A stretch of 64,000 nucleotides of DNA, taken from assembly GCA_004558805.1 (NCBI GenBank), contig SFDE01000015.1, positions 1-64,000 on the forward strand, in the 5' to 3' direction. Position 1 is the first letter of the stretch. Each line of letters starts with the position of its first letter. Both the position numbers and the translations under genes were made by a program. The notes beneath the pieces were generated by a model. It saw only the letters and a list, made by a program, of their open reading frames with translations. It ran no database searches and was not told where the DNA came from. This stretch comes from Faecalibacterium prausnitzii. Its GTDB lineage: Bacteria > Bacillota > Clostridia > Oscillospirales > Ruminococcaceae. Below are positions 24,494 through 33,588 of this stretch, one piece after another.

Positions 24494-24525
24494 GTCACAA
24501 AACAGGACTGTAACCATTTTGTGAC
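24494..24525 (-). promoter_or_regulatory. Inverted repeat abutting the oppA -35
   Basis: GTCACAAAA (24494-24502) / TTTTGTGAC (24517-24525), perfect 9-bp arms, directly upstream of the -35. It could be an operator or a stem ending oppF transcripts. Confidence 0.4.
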
Positions 24526-24579
24526 AACATTTCAGTGGTAAGGTGAAAGCCTTTCATCTTTTATTAAAGTGAAGTGTTA

Positions 24580-25575
24580 TTACTTCACCCGGTCCAGATG
24601 ATGGCAGGCTGCCCAGTGACCGGAGGAGACCTCCTTGAACTCGGGCACCTCGTTGGCGCACTGCTCATCTGCATAGGGGCAACGGGTGCGGAAACGGCAG
24701 CCAGAGGGGGGGTTCAGGGGGCTGGGCACGTCGCCCTGCAGCACGATGCGCTTGGACTGACGGGCGGTGATGGGGTCTGCCACCGGGATGGCAGAGATCA
24801 GGCTCCGGGTGTAGGGGTGGATGCTGTGGGCGATCAGCTCGTAGCTGTCGGCCAGCTCCACCAGCTTGCCCAGGTACATGACGCCGATGCGGTTGGAAAT
24901 GTGCTTCACAACGCTCAGGTCATGGGCGATGAACAGGTAGGTCAGACCCATCTCCTGCTGCAGGTCCTCAAACATGTTGACCACCTGTGCCTGAATGGAC
25001 ACGTCCAGTGCAGACACCGGCTCGTCACAGACGATGAACTCGGGGTTCACGGCAAGTGCACGGGCAATGCCCACGCGCTGACGCTGACCGCCGGAGAACT
25101 CGTGGCAGTAACGGTTGGCGTGCTCGCTGTTCAGACCCACACGCTCCAGCAGAGCGATGATCTTGTCGTGGCGATCCTTTTCGTTCTCGGCAAGGTGATG
25201 GATGTCGATACCCTCGCCCACGATATCACCGATGGTCATGCGGGGATCCAGACTTGCGTAGGGATCCTGGAACACGATCTGCATACGACGACGGTAGGGC
25301 AGCATATCCACAGCGATCTTGTTTTCTTTATCGAACAGCAGGTTGCCGTCGTAGTAGATCTTGCCGCCGGTGGGCTCGTAAAGCCGCAGCAGGGTACGAC
25401 CGGTGGTGGTCTTGCCACAGCCGGACTCGCCTACCAGACCCAGGGTCTCACCCTTGCGGATGGCAAAGCTCACATCGTCCACAGCCTGAACGTACTTGCG
25501 GTTCTTGCCCACGCCGCCGGCGGGGAAATACTGCTGCAGGTGCTGGACTTCGACCAGCGTCTTGTTTTCACTCAT
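24580..25575 (-). CDS. oppF: Oligopeptide ABC transporter ATP-binding protein
   Basis: A 331-residue ATPase. Walker A GESGCGKTTTGRTLL (~residue 45), signature SGGQRQRVGIARALAV, Walker B FIVCDEPVSALD, and the C-terminal oligopeptide-transporter extension with cysteines (CRFRTRCPYADEQC). It powers uptake with OppD. Start overlaps the oppD stop by 4 bp, indicating translational coupling. Confidence 0.95.
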   Translation of the reverse strand: MSENKTLVEVQHLQQYFPAGGVGKNRKYVQAVDDVSFAIRKGETLGLVGESGCGKTTTGRTLLRLYEPTGGKIYYDGNLLFDKENKIAVDMLPYRRRMQIVFQDPYASLDPRMTIGDIVGEGIDIHHLAENEKDRHDKIIALLERVGLNSEHANRYCHEFSGGQRQRVGIARALAVNPEFIVCDEPVSALDVSIQAQVVNMFEDLQQEMGLTYLFIAHDLSVVKHISNRIGVMYLGKLVELADSYELIAHSIHPYTRSLISAIPVADPITARQSKRIVLQGDVPSPLNPPSGCRFRTRCPYADEQCANEVPEFKEVSSGHWAACHHLDRVK

Positions 25576-26573
25576 TCTGCCTTTTCCCCTTTCTCGAATT
25601 CAGCCTTCTGCTGCAGCCAGCAGTAGGTATAATGGGTATCGCTCAGCTCGGTGCGCGGGGGCATCTTGCTCAGACAGATCTTCATGCAGTTCTTGCAGCG
25701 GGGTGCAAAGGGGCAGCCAGCCGGAGGATTCAGCAGGTCCACAGGGGTGCCCTCAATGGGAACCAGACGCTCGTGCTCGGTGGTGTTCAGCTTGGGGATG
25801 GAGTTGATCAGACCCTTGGTGTACTCGTGACCCGGCTGGTAGAAGATCTCGTCGGTGGTGCCGTATTCCACGATGTGGCCGGCGTACATGACGGCGATCT
25901 TCTCGCACATGGAAGCAACCACGCCCAGATCGTGGGTGATCATAATGATGCTCATGCCCAGCTTCTTGCGCAGGTCCTGCATCAATTCCAGGATCTGTGC
26001 CTGAATGGTCACGTCCAGAGCGGTGGTGGGCTCGTCTGCGATCAGCAGCTTGGGCTCACATGCCAGCGCAATGGCGATCATGACACGCTGACGCATACCG
26101 CCGGACAGCTCGTGGGGGTACTGCTTCAGACGCTTTTCGGGCTCGTTGATGCCCACCAGCTCCAGCAGCTCCTTGGCACGTGCCCACGCATCGGTCTTGT
26201 TCTTATCGGTGTGCAGGCGGATGACCTCCACGATCTGGTTGCCGATGGTGTACACCGGGTTCAGGCTGGTCATGGGGTCCTGGAAGATGATGGAGACCTC
26301 GCTGCCGCGGATCTTGCGGAAGTCCTTCTCCTTCATGTTCTCGATCTCGTGACCATTGAACCACACATTACCGCCCACCAGCTTGCCGGGGTAAGCGGTC
26401 AGACCCATAACAGAGTAGGCAGTGACCGACTTACCGGAGCCGGACTCACCCACAATGCCCAGAACATCGCCCTGATTCATGGTAAAGGAAACGCCGTTCA
26501 GTGCCTTTACTTCGCCCGCAGGGGTGAAGAAAGAAAGGCGCTCTTCTTTGATATCAAGAATTTTTTCGCTCAT
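25572..26573 (-). CDS. oppD: Oligopeptide ABC transporter ATP-binding protein
   Basis: A 333-residue ATPase paired with OppF. Walker A GESGSGKSVTAYS, signature SGGMRQRVMIAIAL, Walker B LLIADEPTTALD, and the C-terminal Cys-rich extension CPFAPRCKNCMKIC, which in characterised oligopeptide transporters holds an Fe-S or metal site. It is 14 bp downstream of oppC. Confidence 0.95.
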   Translation of the reverse strand: MSEKILDIKEERLSFFTPAGEVKALNGVSFTMNQGDVLGIVGESGSGKSVTAYSVMGLTAYPGKLVGGNVWFNGHEIENMKEKDFRKIRGSEVSIIFQDPMTSLNPVYTIGNQIVEVIRLHTDKNKTDAWARAKELLELVGINEPEKRLKQYPHELSGGMRQRVMIAIALACEPKLLIADEPTTALDVTIQAQILELMQDLRKKLGMSIIMITHDLGVVASMCEKIAVMYAGHIVEYGTTDEIFYQPGHEYTKGLINSIPKLNTTEHERLVPIEGTPVDLLNPPAGCPFAPRCKNCMKICLSKMPPRTELSDTHYTYCWLQQKAEFEKGEKAE

Positions 26574-26587
26574 CTTCGTTCACCTCA

Positions 26588-27637
26588 TCAATTCTTCAGT
26601 TTGGGGTCAAAAGCATCGCGGAGACCGTCACCAAACAGGTTGAACACCAGGATCATCACGCTGATCATCAGTGCGGGAGCGATCAGCAGGTGGGGATAGG
26701 TATTCATGCCCTTGACGGCGTCGGTAGCCAGAGAACCCAGAGAGGGCAGCGGTGCTGCAACACCCAGACCGATGAAGCTCAGGTAGCTCTCGGTAAAGAT
26801 GGAGGCAGGGATCTGCAGGGTGGTGGTAACGATCAGGGTACCGATGCAGTTGGTCAGCAGATGCTTCTTGATGATACGACCGCTGGATGCGCCCAGAGCG
26901 CGTGCTGCGGTGACGTACTCGCTCTCTTTCAGGATCAGGATCTGGCTGCGGACGATACGCGCCATGCCTACCCAGTACAGCAGAGCAAAGATGATAAAGA
27001 TGGAGATCATGTTGGGTCCCAGCGTCTGCATCCACTTGAAGCCGGGCTGGGCAGACAGCTTGTCCAGCGGGTCCTTCAGTGCCATGCCCAGCAGGATGAT
27101 CAGCAGGATGTCCGGGATGGTATACAGAATATCGGTGATACGCATCATGATGTTGTCCACCCAGCCGCCAGCAAAGGCGGAGATGGCACCATAGGTAGCG
27201 CCGATGATCAGCACCAGCACAGAAGCGATAAGACCGACAGACAGACTGACACGGGTGCCCATCATGATACGCACCGCAAAGTCACGACCCATACGGTCGG
27301 TGCCCAGGATGTGAGGGAACACCTTTTCGCCGGCGTCGATCCGTGCCTGCTCGGAAGCAGAGTACTCGAAAGGCTTCAGGTTGTTGCTGCCCTTCATCTG
27401 CTCGGAATAGCTGTAAGGCCAGACGGCGGGCAGCAGGTAGGCAAAGATGGCAATGGCAACGATGAACACAAAGCTGACCATAGCGATCTTGTTCTTCTTC
27501 AGGCGGCGCAGACCGTCCTTCCAGAAGTTGACGCTCTCCCGCATGACCACCAGACTCTGCTTTTCTTCATTGCTGGCGGGCAGAAAGTCTTCGGCGTTCA
27601 GCTGCATGCTGAGCGGATTCTTTTTGATATTTTCCAT
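26588..27637 (-). CDS. oppC: Oligopeptide ABC transporter permease
   Basis: A 349-residue permease with a ~50-residue cytoplasmic N-terminus, a first helix near residues 53-73, an extracytoplasmic loop and the BPD-type permease core. The EAA-like coupling motif is YVTAARALGASSGRIIKKHLL (described by its YVTAARALG and IIKKHLL parts). LGTDRMGRDFAVRIMMGTR is a hallmark of OppC/DppC. 18 bp follow the oppB stop. Confidence 0.94.
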   Translation of the reverse strand: MENIKKNPLSMQLNAEDFLPASNEEKQSLVVMRESVNFWKDGLRRLKKNKIAMVSFVFIVAIAIFAYLLPAVWPYSYSEQMKGSNNLKPFEYSASEQARIDAGEKVFPHILGTDRMGRDFAVRIMMGTRVSLSVGLIASVLVLIIGATYGAISAFAGGWVDNIMMRITDILYTIPDILLIILLGMALKDPLDKLSAQPGFKWMQTLGPNMISIFIIFALLYWVGMARIVRSQILILKESEYVTAARALGASSGRIIKKHLLTNCIGTLIVTTTLQIPASIFTESYLSFIGLGVAAPLPSLGSLATDAVKGMNTYPHLLIAPALMISVMILVFNLFGDGLRDAFDPKLKN

Positions 27638-27655
27638 GAAAATCGCTCCTCTCTC

Positions 27656-28573
27656 TTACTGCAGCTTGATGCGGGGATCGATGATCTTGTACAGGATATC
27701 AACGATCACGTTTGCAATGATGACCATGCTGGACAGCAGGATGGTGGTGCCCATGATCATGGTGTAGTCACGGTTGGTGATGGCGGAAACAAAGTCACGA
27801 CCCAGACCGGGCACGGAGAAGATCTTTTCCACCACGAAGGAACCGGTCATCAGGCTTGCCAGCATGGGTCCCACGTAGGTGATGACCGGCAGGATGGCGT
27901 TGCGCAGAGCGTGCTTGAACAGGATCATGAACTGGGACACGCCCTTGGCACGGGCGGTGCGCATGTAGTCCTGACCCATAACATCCAGCAGGCTGGAACG
28001 CATCAGACGGGTGATATATGCAGAAGGGTAGATCGCCAGTGCGGTCACCGGCATGATATAGGAAGCCGCACTGTTCAGACCCACCGTAGGCAGGATCTTC
28101 AGGTTCATGCCGAACTGATACAGCAACAGCACACTGGAGATAAAGCTGGGGATTGCAATGCCGCAGGTAGCGAACACGATGATCAGGTTATCCAGCCACT
28201 TACCCCGGTTGTATGCAGAGATACAACCCAGAGGGATGCCCACGCACAGAGCCACCAGAACTGCGACGCCAGCCAGACGGCAGGACACCGGCAGCTTGCT
28301 TGCGATGATCTGGTTGACGGTACGACCCCGCTGACGCAGGCTCAGACCCAGATCGCCGTGTAACAGGCTCTTCATGTAGTTGACGTACTGCACACTCAGA
28401 GGCTTGTCCAGACCATACTTTTCTGCCAGTGCCTGCTGTGCCGCAGCGCTGATCGACTTTTCTGCCACGAACGGACCGCCGGGGACCAGATTCATGACAA
28501 AAAAGGTAACAGTTGCCACAATAAAGATACTGAAAATACCCATTGCGACGCGCTTGATGATGTACTTTGCCAT
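27656..28573 (-). CDS. oppB: Oligopeptide ABC transporter permease
   Basis: A 305-residue permease with six predicted helices, starting with the OppB-type helix MAKYIIKRVAMGIFSIF and the motif PGGPF; the coupling motif is YMRTARAKGVSQFMILFKHALRNA (described by YMRTARAKG and KHALRNA), and the C-terminus ends IIDPRIKLQ. First gene of oppBCDF. GGAG stands 11 bases from the ATG, a little long. A ~190-nt leader with a terminator-like hairpin precedes it. Confidence 0.94.
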   Translation of the reverse strand: MAKYIIKRVAMGIFSIFIVATVTFFVMNLVPGGPFVAEKSISAAAQQALAEKYGLDKPLSVQYVNYMKSLLHGDLGLSLRQRGRTVNQIIASKLPVSCRLAGVAVLVALCVGIPLGCISAYNRGKWLDNLIIVFATCGIAIPSFISSVLLLYQFGMNLKILPTVGLNSAASYIMPVTALAIYPSAYITRLMRSSLLDVMGQDYMRTARAKGVSQFMILFKHALRNAILPVITYVGPMLASLMTGSFVVEKIFSVPGLGRDFVSAITNRDYTMIMGTTILLSSMVIIANVIVDILYKIIDPRIKLQ

Positions 28574-28701
28574 CGTTTTACTGCCACTCCATTCCTATCA
28601 ATAGAAGTCTTTTTTCATGTTCCCGATCTTGAGCCACGACCCTCCGCATCCGCATCTCACACTTTGCAGACGTCTGTCCTTGGCACGCGGACAGATTGAG
28701 T

Positions 28702-28746
28702 CAATAATAAAACGATGGTATCTTGCGGCTGCATAAACACCATCGT
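28702..28746 (-). promoter_or_regulatory. Terminator-like hairpin in the opp leader
   Basis: On the minus strand ACGATGGT (28746-28739) pairs with ACCATCGT (28719-28712), followed by TTTATTATTG. It lies just downstream of the opp promoter and ~140 bases before oppB, so it could attenuate the operon. Two further small hairpins (CTGTCC/GGACAG and CAGACGTCTG) follow. Confidence 0.5.
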
Positions 28747-28770
28747 CCATAACCGAGAAACACTTTTTTT

Positions 28771-28799
28771 ATTATAGTTTAAGGTGTGTATTTTGTCAA
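28771..28799 (-). promoter_or_regulatory. Consensus promoter of oppBCDF
   Basis: Minus strand TTGACA (28799-28794), 17 bp, TATAAT (28776-28771). Confidence 0.9.
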
Positions 28800-28901
28800 T
28801 TCAGTTGAAAAATATTCACTTTATGTAAGTAAAACACGAACAAAATCTGTCACATTTTTGTGGAATTGCACGAATAATTCATGCCATGCAACCACATGCA
28901 G

Positions 28902-30578
28902 TCATTCGTTTCCCCGGTTTATTCCGTAATATTGTTTCTTTTCCCGGTACATCTGTTCGTCTGCTTCCCGCAAAAGCTGTTCCAGGTCTGCTGCATACTG
29001 CCGCCAGACCGCTCCGATGGATGCATCCACCCCGCATTGCTTCAGCTTCTGATGAAGCTGTTCTGTTTTTTGTACAAACGCCTGCTGTTCTGTATCCAGT
29101 ACAAGGACAACAAACTCATCGCCCCCTACCCGATAGGCGTTTTCGCCGAACATTTCCTCCAGGACCCGTGCCGCCCGGATGATCAGCTCATCCCCCGCAC
29201 GGTGTCCCTGACGGTCGTTGACCTTTTTCAGTCCGTTCAGGTCCACATACATGGCTCCCACCCACTCCGGGCTGACCTGCCGAGTCATTTCCAGCACCTC
29301 AATGTACCGGTTGCGGTTGTAAAGCCCTGTAAGAGTATCGTGGTAGCTGAGCCTGCGCAGATACTGCTGCTGTTTGCGGCGCTCCAGACTGTTGGTGACA
29401 AAGAACTGGATGGAGGCAAGGAGGGTGGCGTCCTCGTAATGACAGGTGGGGTTGTCCACCCCCAGAAAGCCGATGACCTCATCTTCCCGCAGCAGGGGCA
29501 CCGCCAGCAGACGCCACACCTGCTGCTGCTTCAGCATCTCGTAGCTGGGGCGACCTTTTTCCTGTTCCAGATCCGGCATGTAGTAGACTCTTGCCTTGCG
29601 GAAGCTTTCCATCCACACTGCAATGACCTCCAGCGGCACCTCCTGCAGATTATCCTTTTGGGCGCTGACTTCCCCGCCCCGGACCCACTCGTAGGTGTTC
29701 ACCAGCACATTCCGGGCAAAGTCGATCTCAAACAGATAGGTACGGTCTGCGCAGAAATAGCCGTTGACAGTCTCCAGCAGGTTTTTCAGCCCCTCATCCA
29801 CCGTGTTGCCGGCAGAAAGCTTCTCCACACAGCGATTCAGGATGGTGGCGATCTCCAGACGTTCCCGGATCTGGTTTTTGGTCCGTTCCGCCTGTGCCAG
29901 TTCCCGGTTCTGGGTGGTGGTGGCAACCACGAACAGCAGGATCATCATAACTCCAATGGACAGATCTATAAGAGAGATCTCGCTGCCGATGATCTGGCTT
30001 GCAGATGCCGCCACCGGCAGGATCACGCAGGCACAGATGACGATAAACCGTCCCCGGGTCAGGTTTTTCCGCCGGGAAAGAATAAAACAGAACTCCAGCA
30101 TCATTCCCGCCGCCAGCAGCACCATTGCCACCGGAAAGGTGTCGCTGCGGTGGTAGATGTTCTGGTCGTCTATGTAGTAGAAGAGGTCGCTGAACTGAGC
30201 GATGATCACCAGCACTACGCCGCAGGTACAGATCCCCTCCACCATCCGGGCGCATAGGGGCACCTTTCCCGTTCCGGAGTCCAGAAGGTAGCAGCAGATA
30301 TACCGATGGAACATCAGCAGCACCAGAAACAGCCCCGCATACACAATAAAATTAGTAATGTACATCACATTCCGGCTTAAGACGCCCGGCGTTCCCTGGG
30401 TATACCAGCCCAGACCATCGCTGAGCAGCAGCACCCCTGCCGCAAGCTGGGCGCACATGAGCCATCGGCGCTTTGTGCGGTTGTATCCCTCGCCCAGCGA
30501 AAGACAGAATGCTGCCATAAGACAGAACAACCCGCCCCACAAAAGCAGGGCAACATTGACGAACTGTCGGTTGATCAT
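28902..30578 (-). CDS. Membrane diguanylate cyclase (7TM-like, GAF, GGDEF)
   Basis: A 558-residue protein. The first ~225 residues hold seven or so hydrophobic helices; residues ~235-395 form a GAF-like sensor domain (with WRLLAVPLLREDEVIGFLGVDN, described by LLAVPLL and GFLGVDN); a GGDEF domain follows with the intact active site GGDEF at 485-489 (YRVGGDEFVVL) and DTLTGLYNRNRY at its start. The RxxD inhibitory site expected just upstream of GGDEF is absent (MFGEN), so feedback inhibition by c-di-GMP is unlikely. It would make c-di-GMP in response to a membrane or soluble signal. No PDE or effector gene is adjacent. Separated from opp by the opp promoter. A TATACT at 30662-30657 is a possible -10. 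Confidence 0.9.
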   Translation of the reverse strand: MINRQFVNVALLLWGGLFCLMAAFCLSLGEGYNRTKRRWLMCAQLAAGVLLLSDGLGWYTQGTPGVLSRNVMYITNFIVYAGLFLVLLMFHRYICCYLLDSGTGKVPLCARMVEGICTCGVVLVIIAQFSDLFYYIDDQNIYHRSDTFPVAMVLLAAGMMLEFCFILSRRKNLTRGRFIVICACVILPVAASASQIIGSEISLIDLSIGVMMILLFVVATTTQNRELAQAERTKNQIRERLEIATILNRCVEKLSAGNTVDEGLKNLLETVNGYFCADRTYLFEIDFARNVLVNTYEWVRGGEVSAQKDNLQEVPLEVIAVWMESFRKARVYYMPDLEQEKGRPSYEMLKQQQVWRLLAVPLLREDEVIGFLGVDNPTCHYEDATLLASIQFFVTNSLERRKQQQYLRRLSYHDTLTGLYNRNRYIEVLEMTRQVSPEWVGAMYVDLNGLKKVNDRQGHRAGDELIIRAARVLEEMFGENAYRVGGDEFVVLVLDTEQQAFVQKTEQLHQKLKQCGVDASIGAVWRQYAADLEQLLREADEQMYREKKQYYGINRGNE

Positions 30579-30695
30579 CCGTCATTCCTCCCTATTCCCT
30601 ATATTCCCATATTCCCCGGAGCCTTTCCTGCCTTTCTGCAGGCGCTCCTTGTACACAGTATACCATAAGTCCGCCACACTGTGTTACACTTGTGC

Positions 30696-30739
30696 AACAA
30701 AAAAGCGCCGTTTCCCGCCTTTTTGGCAAAAAACGACGC
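30696..30739 (-). terminator. Terminator of yebC
   Basis: Minus strand: an imperfect stem between 30739-30725 and 30719-30705 (GCGTCGTTT with AAACGGCGC, TTGCC with GGCGG), then TTTTTTGTTG. Confidence 0.75.
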
Positions 30740-30779
30740 CCTTTCTTTTTATATGACCGGCTTACCGCCGCAGACCGCC

Positions 30780-31517
30780 TTATTCCGGCAGGTCCTCCTC
30801 GTTCTCCAGGCTGTGCCAGACGTTCTGCACGTCATCGTTGTCCTCCAGAGAATCCAGCAGCTTGCCCATGAGCTTGAGCTGATCGGGATCGGTGAGGCGG
30901 GTGGTGGTCATAGGCACCATGGCGAGGTCATCGGACAGGATCTCGTAGCCCTTCTCTTCCATTGCCTTCAGCACGGCAGAGTAGTTCTCGGGATCGGTGG
31001 TGATCTCTGCAGCCTCTTCGCCTGCATCAAAGTCCTCAGCACCGGCATCCAGAGCATCCATCATTGCCTCATCGGCGTCCTTGTCTTCCAGAGAGATGTC
31101 GATGACGCCCTTCTGGTTGAACAGGAATGCCACGCAGCCCATAGCGCCCAGATTGCCGCCGTTCTTGTCGAAGTAGTGGCGCAGGTCTGCAGCGGTACGG
31201 TTGCGGTTGTCGGTGAGGGTCTCCACCATGACAGCAACGCCGCCGGGACCGTAGCCCTCGTAGGTAATCGCCTCAAACTCGGTCTTATCGCCGCCCTCAG
31301 CCTTCTTGATGATACGCTGGATGTTATCGTTGGGCACGCTCATGCGCTTTGCCTTGGCGATCAGGTCAGCCAGCTTGCTGTTGGAAGCGGGGTTGGGACC
31401 GCCATCACGAACGGCAACGCTGATCTCGCGACCGATCTTGGTAAAGACCTTGGCGCGGGCGCCGTCAGTCTTTTCCTTCTTGCGCTTAATGTTGTTCCAT
31501 TTGCTATGTCCGGACAT
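30780..31517 (-). CDS. YebC/PmpR family protein
   Basis: A 245-residue protein beginning MSGHSKWNNIKRKKEKTDG, the family signature; ATG 31517 follows CAGGAGG. Three-domain YebC fold; YEGYGPGGVAVMVE is at ~89-102. Members act either as transcription regulators or, as shown for some YebC proteins, help ribosomes translate proline-rich stretches. Sequence alone does not separate these. The region 216-245 is acidic. Monocistronic. Confidence 0.94.
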   Translation of the reverse strand: MSGHSKWNNIKRKKEKTDGARAKVFTKIGREISVAVRDGGPNPASNSKLADLIAKAKRMSVPNDNIQRIIKKAEGGDKTEFEAITYEGYGPGGVAVMVETLTDNRNRTAADLRHYFDKNGGNLGAMGCVAFLFNQKGVIDISLEDKDADEAMMDALDAGAEDFDAGEEAAEITTDPENYSAVLKAMEEKGYEILSDDLAMVPMTTTRLTDPDQLKLMGKLLDSLEDNDDVQNVWHSLENEEDLPE

Positions 31518-31610
31518 GGAAAGAGCCTCCTGTATTTTATCGAATCTCCGCCTGCGGGCAGACGGGCTGTGGTCGCCCGCATGTGGCAGCACACAAAATC
31601 TAACTCTATC

Positions 31611-31639
31611 ATTTTAACACAACCGCGGTGCCGGTTCAA
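31611..31639 (-). promoter_or_regulatory. Promoter of yebC
   Basis: Minus strand TTGAAC (31639-31634), 17 bp, TAAAAT (31616-31611). Confidence 0.62.
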
Positions 31640-31695
31640 GCCTTATCCGGGCAGTTTTCCGCCGGATACGAGGCAAAATCCCCGGTCGCAGCCTT

Positions 31696-33243
31696 TTACA
31701 GCAGCCGCAGCGCCTTGGGATAGTGGTTTTTCACCCGTCCCCCGGACGCCTTGCCGCCGCCCAGCGCCCAGCCGTCCACGGTGACGCAGCACCAGCCGTC
31801 TGCAGCGGTGCGTGCCTCTATCTCCCTGCCGGACAGGTACTCGGTGACCCGGGGGTCCGCAAGGGTCAGCTGCTCCTGATTTGCGCACAGGCTGCCAAAG
31901 GCGGTAAACAGGTGGTGTTCCGGCACAAAACGTCCTTTCTGGACGCTGCCCACGAACACTCCTGCCCGCAGCATATGAAGGTTGGTGTGGGGGAAGGGCA
32001 CCGGCAGCAGCACTCCGCCGCCATGGACCACCGCCGGGCGGTGTGCCAGAACAGGAAAGTACTTTTCCGCAAACGCCTGCCATGCTTCCAGGCTCTGCGC
32101 CGGGGTGCTCTCCCCTGCCGCCGCCTCCCGGCTGCGCCTGCCGCCCTGCACCGCCTCCCGGCAGACCCGGCTGTTTTCCCGCCGTGCAGTCCGCCCCTCC
32201 GGTGCTTTTGCCGCCTTTGTGCCCTTGCCCTTTGCCTTTTTGCTGCTTTCTGCCGCTGCGGCAAGCCAGAGCTGCTCCTCCTGGGTGTACTCTTCTCCCG
32301 CAGGCAGCGGGCGGGGGGTGCCTGCTTTTACTAACCGTGCCATAAAGTGCCCCTCGCCGCCCTGACAGGGCCAGATGCGCCGCACCATGGTCACGTCCAG
32401 CGGCAGACCGCCGGTGCGGTTTGCCTCTCCTTCGCTGCCAAAGGTGTAGTCCACATTGCCCAGCACGTCAGCAAGTTCAAACTCCGGGTGACGCTGCAGG
32501 AACGCCGCCACCTGTCCTTCGTCCTCCTCCGGGGCAAAGGTGCAGGTGGAGTACACCAGCTGTCCGCCGGGGGCAAGGGCGGCGGCGGCGCAGTCCAGGA
32601 TCTGTGCACCCAGCTCTGCGCACTGCTGCACCAGCGTTTCGCAGTGCTGCTGCCGTGCCACCGGCTCCTTGCGGAACATGCCCTCCCCGGAGCAGGGGGC
32701 GTCCACCAGGATCCTGTCAAAGAATTCCGGCAGCGCCTCGGCAATGCGGGCGGGAGTCTCGTTGAGGATCACTGCATTGGAGACCCCCATCCGCTCCAGA
32801 TTGCTTTTAAGGATCTCGGCACGGGCGGCAACATACTCGTTGCTCACCAGCACCCCCCGCCCCTGCAGGGCGGCGGCAAGCTGACTGCTCTTGCCGCCGG
32901 GGGCAGCGCAGAGGTCCAGCACCCGCATCCCGGGCTTTACCCCCAGCAGAGGTGCCGCCGAGGACGCCGAGGGTTCCTGAGAATAGAACACACCTGCGTG
33001 ATAATAGGGATGTCGCCCGGGGCGGAACTCCGCTTCCGGACCGTTCTGCACCACAAACGCCTGTCGGCAGAAAGGGGACGCTTCCAGCGGCAGGTCCGCC
33101 TTTGCGGCAAACTGTTCCGGTGTGGCGCGCAGCGCTGACACCGTCACGCCCCGTGCCGCCTCTTCCCGGGGGGCTGTATAGAGCGTATCGTACCGGTCTC
33201 CCAGCAGCTGCCGCTCCCGGCGCTCAAAATATTCAGTAGGCAT
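31696..33243 (-). CDS. RsmF/RsmB-type rRNA (cytosine-C5) methyltransferase
   Basis: A 515-residue enzyme methylating C5 of cytosine in rRNA with SAM. After an N-terminal substrate-recognition region, motif I is LDLCAAPGGKSSQLA (~110-124), motif IV VDAPCSGEGMFRKEP (~189-203) with the release cysteine, and motif VI YSTCTFAPEEDEGQV (~245-259) with the nucleophilic cysteine. The C-terminus has the RsmF-associated domain (roughly 395-515). Between them lies an unusually Lys/Arg/Ala-rich, low-complexity linker (~325-385), richer than is typical. Which rRNA position is modified cannot be told. It is on its own strand segment upstream of yebC. Confidence 0.92.
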   Translation of the reverse strand: MPTEYFERRERQLLGDRYDTLYTAPREEAARGVTVSALRATPEQFAAKADLPLEASPFCRQAFVVQNGPEAEFRPGRHPYYHAGVFYSQEPSASSAAPLLGVKPGMRVLDLCAAPGGKSSQLAAALQGRGVLVSNEYVAARAEILKSNLERMGVSNAVILNETPARIAEALPEFFDRILVDAPCSGEGMFRKEPVARQQHCETLVQQCAELGAQILDCAAAALAPGGQLVYSTCTFAPEEDEGQVAAFLQRHPEFELADVLGNVDYTFGSEGEANRTGGLPLDVTMVRRIWPCQGGEGHFMARLVKAGTPRPLPAGEEYTQEEQLWLAAAAESSKKAKGKGTKAAKAPEGRTARRENSRVCREAVQGGRRSREAAAGESTPAQSLEAWQAFAEKYFPVLAHRPAVVHGGGVLLPVPFPHTNLHMLRAGVFVGSVQKGRFVPEHHLFTAFGSLCANQEQLTLADPRVTEYLSGREIEARTAADGWCCVTVDGWALGGGKASGGRVKNHYPKALRLL

Positions 33244-33348
33244 TCAGCATTTCCTCCTGTGGGATGTATAAAGCCGCCCTGTGGGGCAACACTATCTGCT
33301 GTGAGGGCAGCCGCCCCCGCGTTTTGAAACCGAAAGGAGAACTACACC

Positions 33349-33525
33349 ATGGAAAACCGCAGTGACAACCGCACCAACAATTGCAAGAACCAGACCACCA
33401 GCCGCAGCAGCAATTCCGCCCGGAACAGCGCCACCAACGAGCACAAACACCCCAACCAGTACACCAAGGGTGCCGACGACGAAAGCGCCAAGAACTCCAC
33501 CGGCGGCAAGAGCGCCAAAAACTGA
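33349..33525 (+). CDS. 58-residue Asn/Ser/Lys-rich small protein
   Basis: ATG 33349 is preceded by GAAAGGAGA with 8-base spacing, and a stem-loop follows the TGA. The product starts MENRSDNRTNNCKNQTTSR and ends SAKNSTGGKSAKN; it has no hydrophobic segment, one Cys, and is dominated by N, S, T, K and R, so it is probably intrinsically disordered and cytosolic. Similar short Asn/Ser-rich proteins occur across Clostridia as hypothetical proteins; it is not a recognisable small acid-soluble spore protein. It points away from the rsmF and Mini-III genes, both on the minus strand. Too short for most gene callers. Function unknown. Confidence 0.65.
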   Translation: MENRSDNRTNNCKNQTTSRSSNSARNSATNEHKHPNQYTKGADDESAKNSTGGKSAKN

Positions 33526-33588
33526 CCCTGACGGGCTGACGGTCCTCTGAGAGACCCCAGCCGGTCCGGCATTTCTCCTTACAGCAAA

